From Hydrogenophaga intermedia (GTDB lineage Bacteria > Pseudomonadota > Gammaproteobacteria > Burkholderiales > Burkholderiaceae_C), in NCBI RefSeq assembly GCF_023715105.1, contig NZ_JAMBNO010000030.1:1-36665 (forward strand): a stretch of DNA of 36,665 bases. The letters are read 5' to 3'. Positions within the stretch are counted from its first letter, which is position 1. Every line of letters begins with the position of its first letter. The translations under genes were made by a program, and so were the position numbers. Positions 34,929 through 36,665 of the stretch are shown here, one piece after another. Below the pieces are notes generated by a model. The model saw only the letters and a program-made list of their open reading frames with translations, ran no database searches and had not been told where the DNA came from.

Positions 34929-35785
34929 CGCCTGCGGAGATTCGATTTCCACGCGATTACCTCTGCTGTCACTCTGCGTTCGGCCCTTTGCGGGGCGTCC
35001 AGAATGACTTGCGCGTGTCGGCGCGGTGCGCCACCGGGCTTTGCGGGCTGCGCCCCGTGCCGCCTTTGCCGTCACGGCCATTCGGCTTCAATCCCTCACG
35101 CCTTCGCGCCTGCGGCGCTGCGCGCTTCGCTTGCCTCCAGGAGAAAGCCCTGCGGGCTATCCCCGCCGCGCGCAGCTTGGCACCCCTCGATGCGGCCGAA
35201 CCGGCTACGCCGGATCGGCCCGGCCAGCACCCCGCCGCAATGGACGGGGCGCTGGCGAACACGCTGAGACTTGCTGCGGCAGGTTGTGCAGATGCGTGCC
35301 GTCCTCAACGCTGGCAGCTCCTGCTCACCACGTCACGAAGGGCGGTTCACGGACAACCCGTCCGGCATCGCTATGGAGCTTCCACACCACGCCTCAAAAC
35401 CGGCGCCGCTAGGTGCGGCGGGGGCGTTCTCGCCTGTCGTCGAGCGGTTGACGTGGCCCGCGTCAGCGGGCGAATCGGCGAAGCCTTCATGCGGGGATGC
35501 CGAGCCGGCCACATCTCCTTTCGGAGCGGTTCGGCCCAAGGCGTCCTTGTCTCGTTGTGAATCCTGGTGGTGGCACGGCTGCGCCTCGGGCTTCATGGCT
35601 GCCACCGTGCGGCGAAAACAATTTCCCCTCTGCTGCGCAGATTCCTCGCGGGACAAATTCTTTTCGCCTCCCGGCTCTCCACTGCGTTGCGACCGCAAGC
35701 GGTGCAGCCAGCCCGTCCCCCGCCGGCCGGATCACAACAAGGACGCGATGGGCGCGAACCTTGTTCCACCAAAAGGAGTTTCATC
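34929..35785. other. 857-base gene-free stretch with repeat D2 and a B-like box upstream of DUF736
   Basis: No coding region is supported despite a few open frames. It holds D module copy 2 (35015-35228) and the 12-mer GGCGTTCTCGCC at 35423-35434, which also forms the core of B1 (27853-27864) and B2 (28641-28652). The remainder to 35770 shows only short inverted repeats, for example GGTGGCA/TGCCACC near 35570-35606. Confidence 0.55.
35015..35228 (+). repeat. Dispersed repeat module D, full copy 2
   Basis: The ~214-base module starts GTGTCGGCGCG, passes through GGGCTTTGCGGGCTGCGCCC and CGTGCCGCCTTTGCCGTCAC to GGCCATTCGGCT, then the 3' half shared with D1. Against copy 3 it is almost identical over the first ~120 bases and more diverged afterwards. 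Confidence 0.85.
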
Positions 35786-36100
35786 ATGGCCAACATCGGC
35801 AGCTTCACCGCAGACAAAGACGGCTTCACCGGCACGCTTCGCACCCTGACGCTCAACGTCAAGGTCAAGCTGGCTCCCAACGACAAGGGGGACAACGAGA
35901 AAGCCCCGGACTTCCGCCTCCAGGCGGCCGGCCACGACATCGGCGCGGCGTGGAAGAAGACCAGCGAGGCCGGGCGGGACTACATCTCCGTGACCCTCGA
36001 CGATCCTTCGTTCCCGGCCACGGTCTATGCCCGCCTGATCGAAGGCGAGGACGGCACGCACGACCTGATCTGGTCGCGCAGCAAGCCCCAGGCGGCATGA
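35786..36100 (+). CDS. DUF736 domain-containing protein
   Basis: This 104-residue protein matches DUF736: MANIGSFTADKDGFTGTLRTLTLNVKVKLAPNDK, then PDFRLQAAGHDIGAAWKKTSEAGRDYISVTLDDPSFPATVYARLI. The family is widespread on ICEs and plasmids near partition and transfer genes, with no established function. AGGAG (35774-35778) lies 7 bases before the ATG. ATG 35786 is chosen from family similarity; an upstream in-frame extension is not conserved. A strong hairpin follows. Confidence 0.9.
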   Translation: MANIGSFTADKDGFTGTLRTLTLNVKVKLAPNDKGDNEKAPDFRLQAAGHDIGAAWKKTSEAGRDYISVTLDDPSFPATVYARLIEGEDGTHDLIWSRSKPQAA

Positions 36101-36106
36101 CCGCCG

Positions 36107-36136
36107 CAGCGCCCCGCCCATCGCGGCGGGGCGCTG
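36107..36136 (+). terminator. Strong hairpin after the DUF736 gene
   Basis: Perfect 12-base arms CAGCGCCCCGCC/GGCGGGGCGCTG (36107-36118 and 36125-36136) with a 6-base loop lie 7 bases after the stop, followed by TGCTGTTTGCTC. It is a likely terminator with a weak T tract. Confidence 0.6.
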
Positions 36137-36233
36137 TGCTGTTTGCTCGTCCCGAATGTGGCAGCGGCAGGTAGTGGCCCATAGCGGGCTGCCTCTCCAT
36201 GCTGGGAAGCGGTGTCTGCGGTCGGGGCATGGC

Positions 36234-36448
36234 GTGTCGGCGCGATGCACCGCCGGGCTTTGCGGGCTGCGCCCCGTGCCGCCTTTGCCGTCACGGCCAT
36301 TCGGCTCCAATCCCTCACGCCTTCGCGCCTGCGGCGCTGCGCGCTTCGCTTGCCTCCAAGGGATCGGCGCAAGACCCGTCCCCGCCGCGCTGCACTTGGC
36401 GCCCCTGAAACACCGCCGAACCGGCTTGTGCCGGATCGACCGGGCCGG
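36234..36448 (+). repeat. Dispersed repeat module D, full copy 3
   Basis: The ~215-base module begins GTGTCGGCGCG and ends GCCGGATCGACCGGGCC. It matches D2 closely in the first ~120 bases; a short segment after TTGCCTCCA differs (GGGATCGGCGCAAGACCCGT in place of GAGAAAGCCCTGCGGGCTAT). Confidence 0.85.
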
Positions 36449-36502
36449 CGCCTACGGCTGGGCCGCTGCTGCGAGCTGACTTTCGGCCTCGCTCATCAGC
36501 AC

Positions 36503-36665
36503 TGTTGATTTCCACCCAGAAGTGACCCAGTAAGTCAGGGGGGAGATGCGGACAAAAACTTGGACTACCAGGAGGTAGTTCATGTATTCGTATCAAGACA
36601 GGATTCGGGCGGTCGAGCTATACATCAAGCTTGGCAAGCGCGTTCGAGCAACCATTCGCCAGTTG
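36503..36665 (+). mobile_element. IS3-family insertion sequence, left end (truncated by the window)
   Basis: A possible terminal repeat begins TGTTGATTTCCACCCAGAAG and continues GTGACCC near 36503-36530, and a transposase reading frame follows. The right end lies outside the window, so identity within the IS3 family cannot be fixed. Confidence 0.55.
36582..36665 (+). CDS. IS3-family transposase, N-terminal fragment
   Basis: Only the first 28 residues are visible (MYSYQDRIRAVELYIKLGKR, then VRATIRQL). This is the typical start of an IS3-family transposase with an N-terminal helix-turn-helix. GGAGG at 36571-36575 gives a good ribosome-binding site. The frame is open to the window edge; whether the element is intact cannot be judged. 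Confidence 0.75.
   Translation, partial: MYSYQDRIRAVELYIKLGKRVRATIRQL

Larger units (their letters stand above)
36101..36581. other. 481-base stretch after DUF736 with terminator, repeat D3 and an IS end
   Basis: No gene is supported. It contains the hairpin at 36107-36136, D module copy 3 (36234-36448) and, from about 36503, what looks like the left end of an IS3-family element. Confidence 0.6.
23368..36665. mobile_element. Genomic island / ICE integrated at guaA (left part, continues past the window)
   Basis: The segment begins directly after guaA and carries a tyrosine integrase, an AlpA-like regulator, an AbiE system, RadC-, DUF2958-, DUF932-, ParB- and DUF736-type genes common in proteobacterial ICEs, a mercury module and an IS3-family insertion. 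Its gene style differs from the housekeeping DNA before it: long repeat-filled gaps and many short unknown genes. No conjugation or relaxase gene is visible in the window, so whether the element is self-transmissible cannot be judged. No right end is seen. Confidence 0.8.

Noticed and set aside
35271..35849. Open frames upstream of and overlapping the DUF736 gene
   Set aside because: They overlap a well-supported gene in another frame, lack ribosome-binding sites and show low-complexity composition.
23368..36665. CRISPR array or tRNA gene in the island
   Set aside because: No regularly spaced short direct repeats and no cloverleaf-capable sequence were seen. The repeats present are long, few and irregularly spaced.
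23368..36665. attR copy of the guaA 3' end inside the window
   Set aside because: No second occurrence of the terminal guaA sequence was found, so the right end must lie outside.

Overview
The window is GC-rich DNA from a betaproteobacterium. The order rimP-nusA-infB-rbfA-truB-typA, the smpB/ratA-rnfH pair, guaB-guaA and a BPSS1780/DUF2189-type membrane protein all point to Burkholderiales, most likely Comamonadaceae. That placement is inferred from protein content and gene order only; no database was searched.

Bases 1-23367 are conserved chromosome. A minus-strand enoyl-ACP reductase (fabI) is divergent from a yejABEF-type peptide ABC transporter operon with 4-base stop/start overlaps. Two small membrane-protein genes follow (DUF2189, DUF2788). 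A clear sigma-70 promoter then leads, about 20 bases after its expected start point, into an intrinsic terminator hairpin ahead of rimP, which looks like an attenuator. Behind it lies the transcription/translation block rimP, nusA, infB, rbfA, truB and typA. Next come an EamA transporter, a 3-hydroxyisobutyryl-CoA hydrolase-like enzyme, smpB (minus), ratA-rnfH, a DUF4124 protein (minus), guaB with a terminator, and guaA.

From the 3' end of guaA to the right edge (23368-36665) the window holds the left part of an integrated genomic island or ICE. The 3' end of guaA is a known integration hotspot. A P4-type tyrosine integrase sits about 300 bases downstream of guaA, behind a leader carrying an array of TGACGGTA boxes. 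Cargo follows: an AbiE type IV toxin-antitoxin pair with a perfect palindrome centred on the antitoxin start codon, a small unknown protein, a convergent AlpA-like regulator, and a co-directional series typical of ICE maintenance or establishment regions (short RadC/JAB protein, DUF2958, a small unknown, DUF932, a large ParB-like protein, a small unknown, DUF736). A mercury module (GDCCVxC protein, MerP, MerT, divergent MerR) interrupts the series and lacks merA within the window. The window ends inside the first codons of an IS3-family transposase.

The most unusual part is the long intergenic DNA of the island. It is built from dispersed repeat modules, called A, B, C and D here. Near-identical B leaders precede radC and the DUF2958 gene at the same distance. 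A B-like 12-mer recurs upstream of the DUF736 gene, and a roughly 215-base D module recurs twice in full and once in part. With a cluster of three strong hairpins after the ParB operon, these repeats suggest a shared regulatory or single-stranded-DNA function that the genes alone do not explain.
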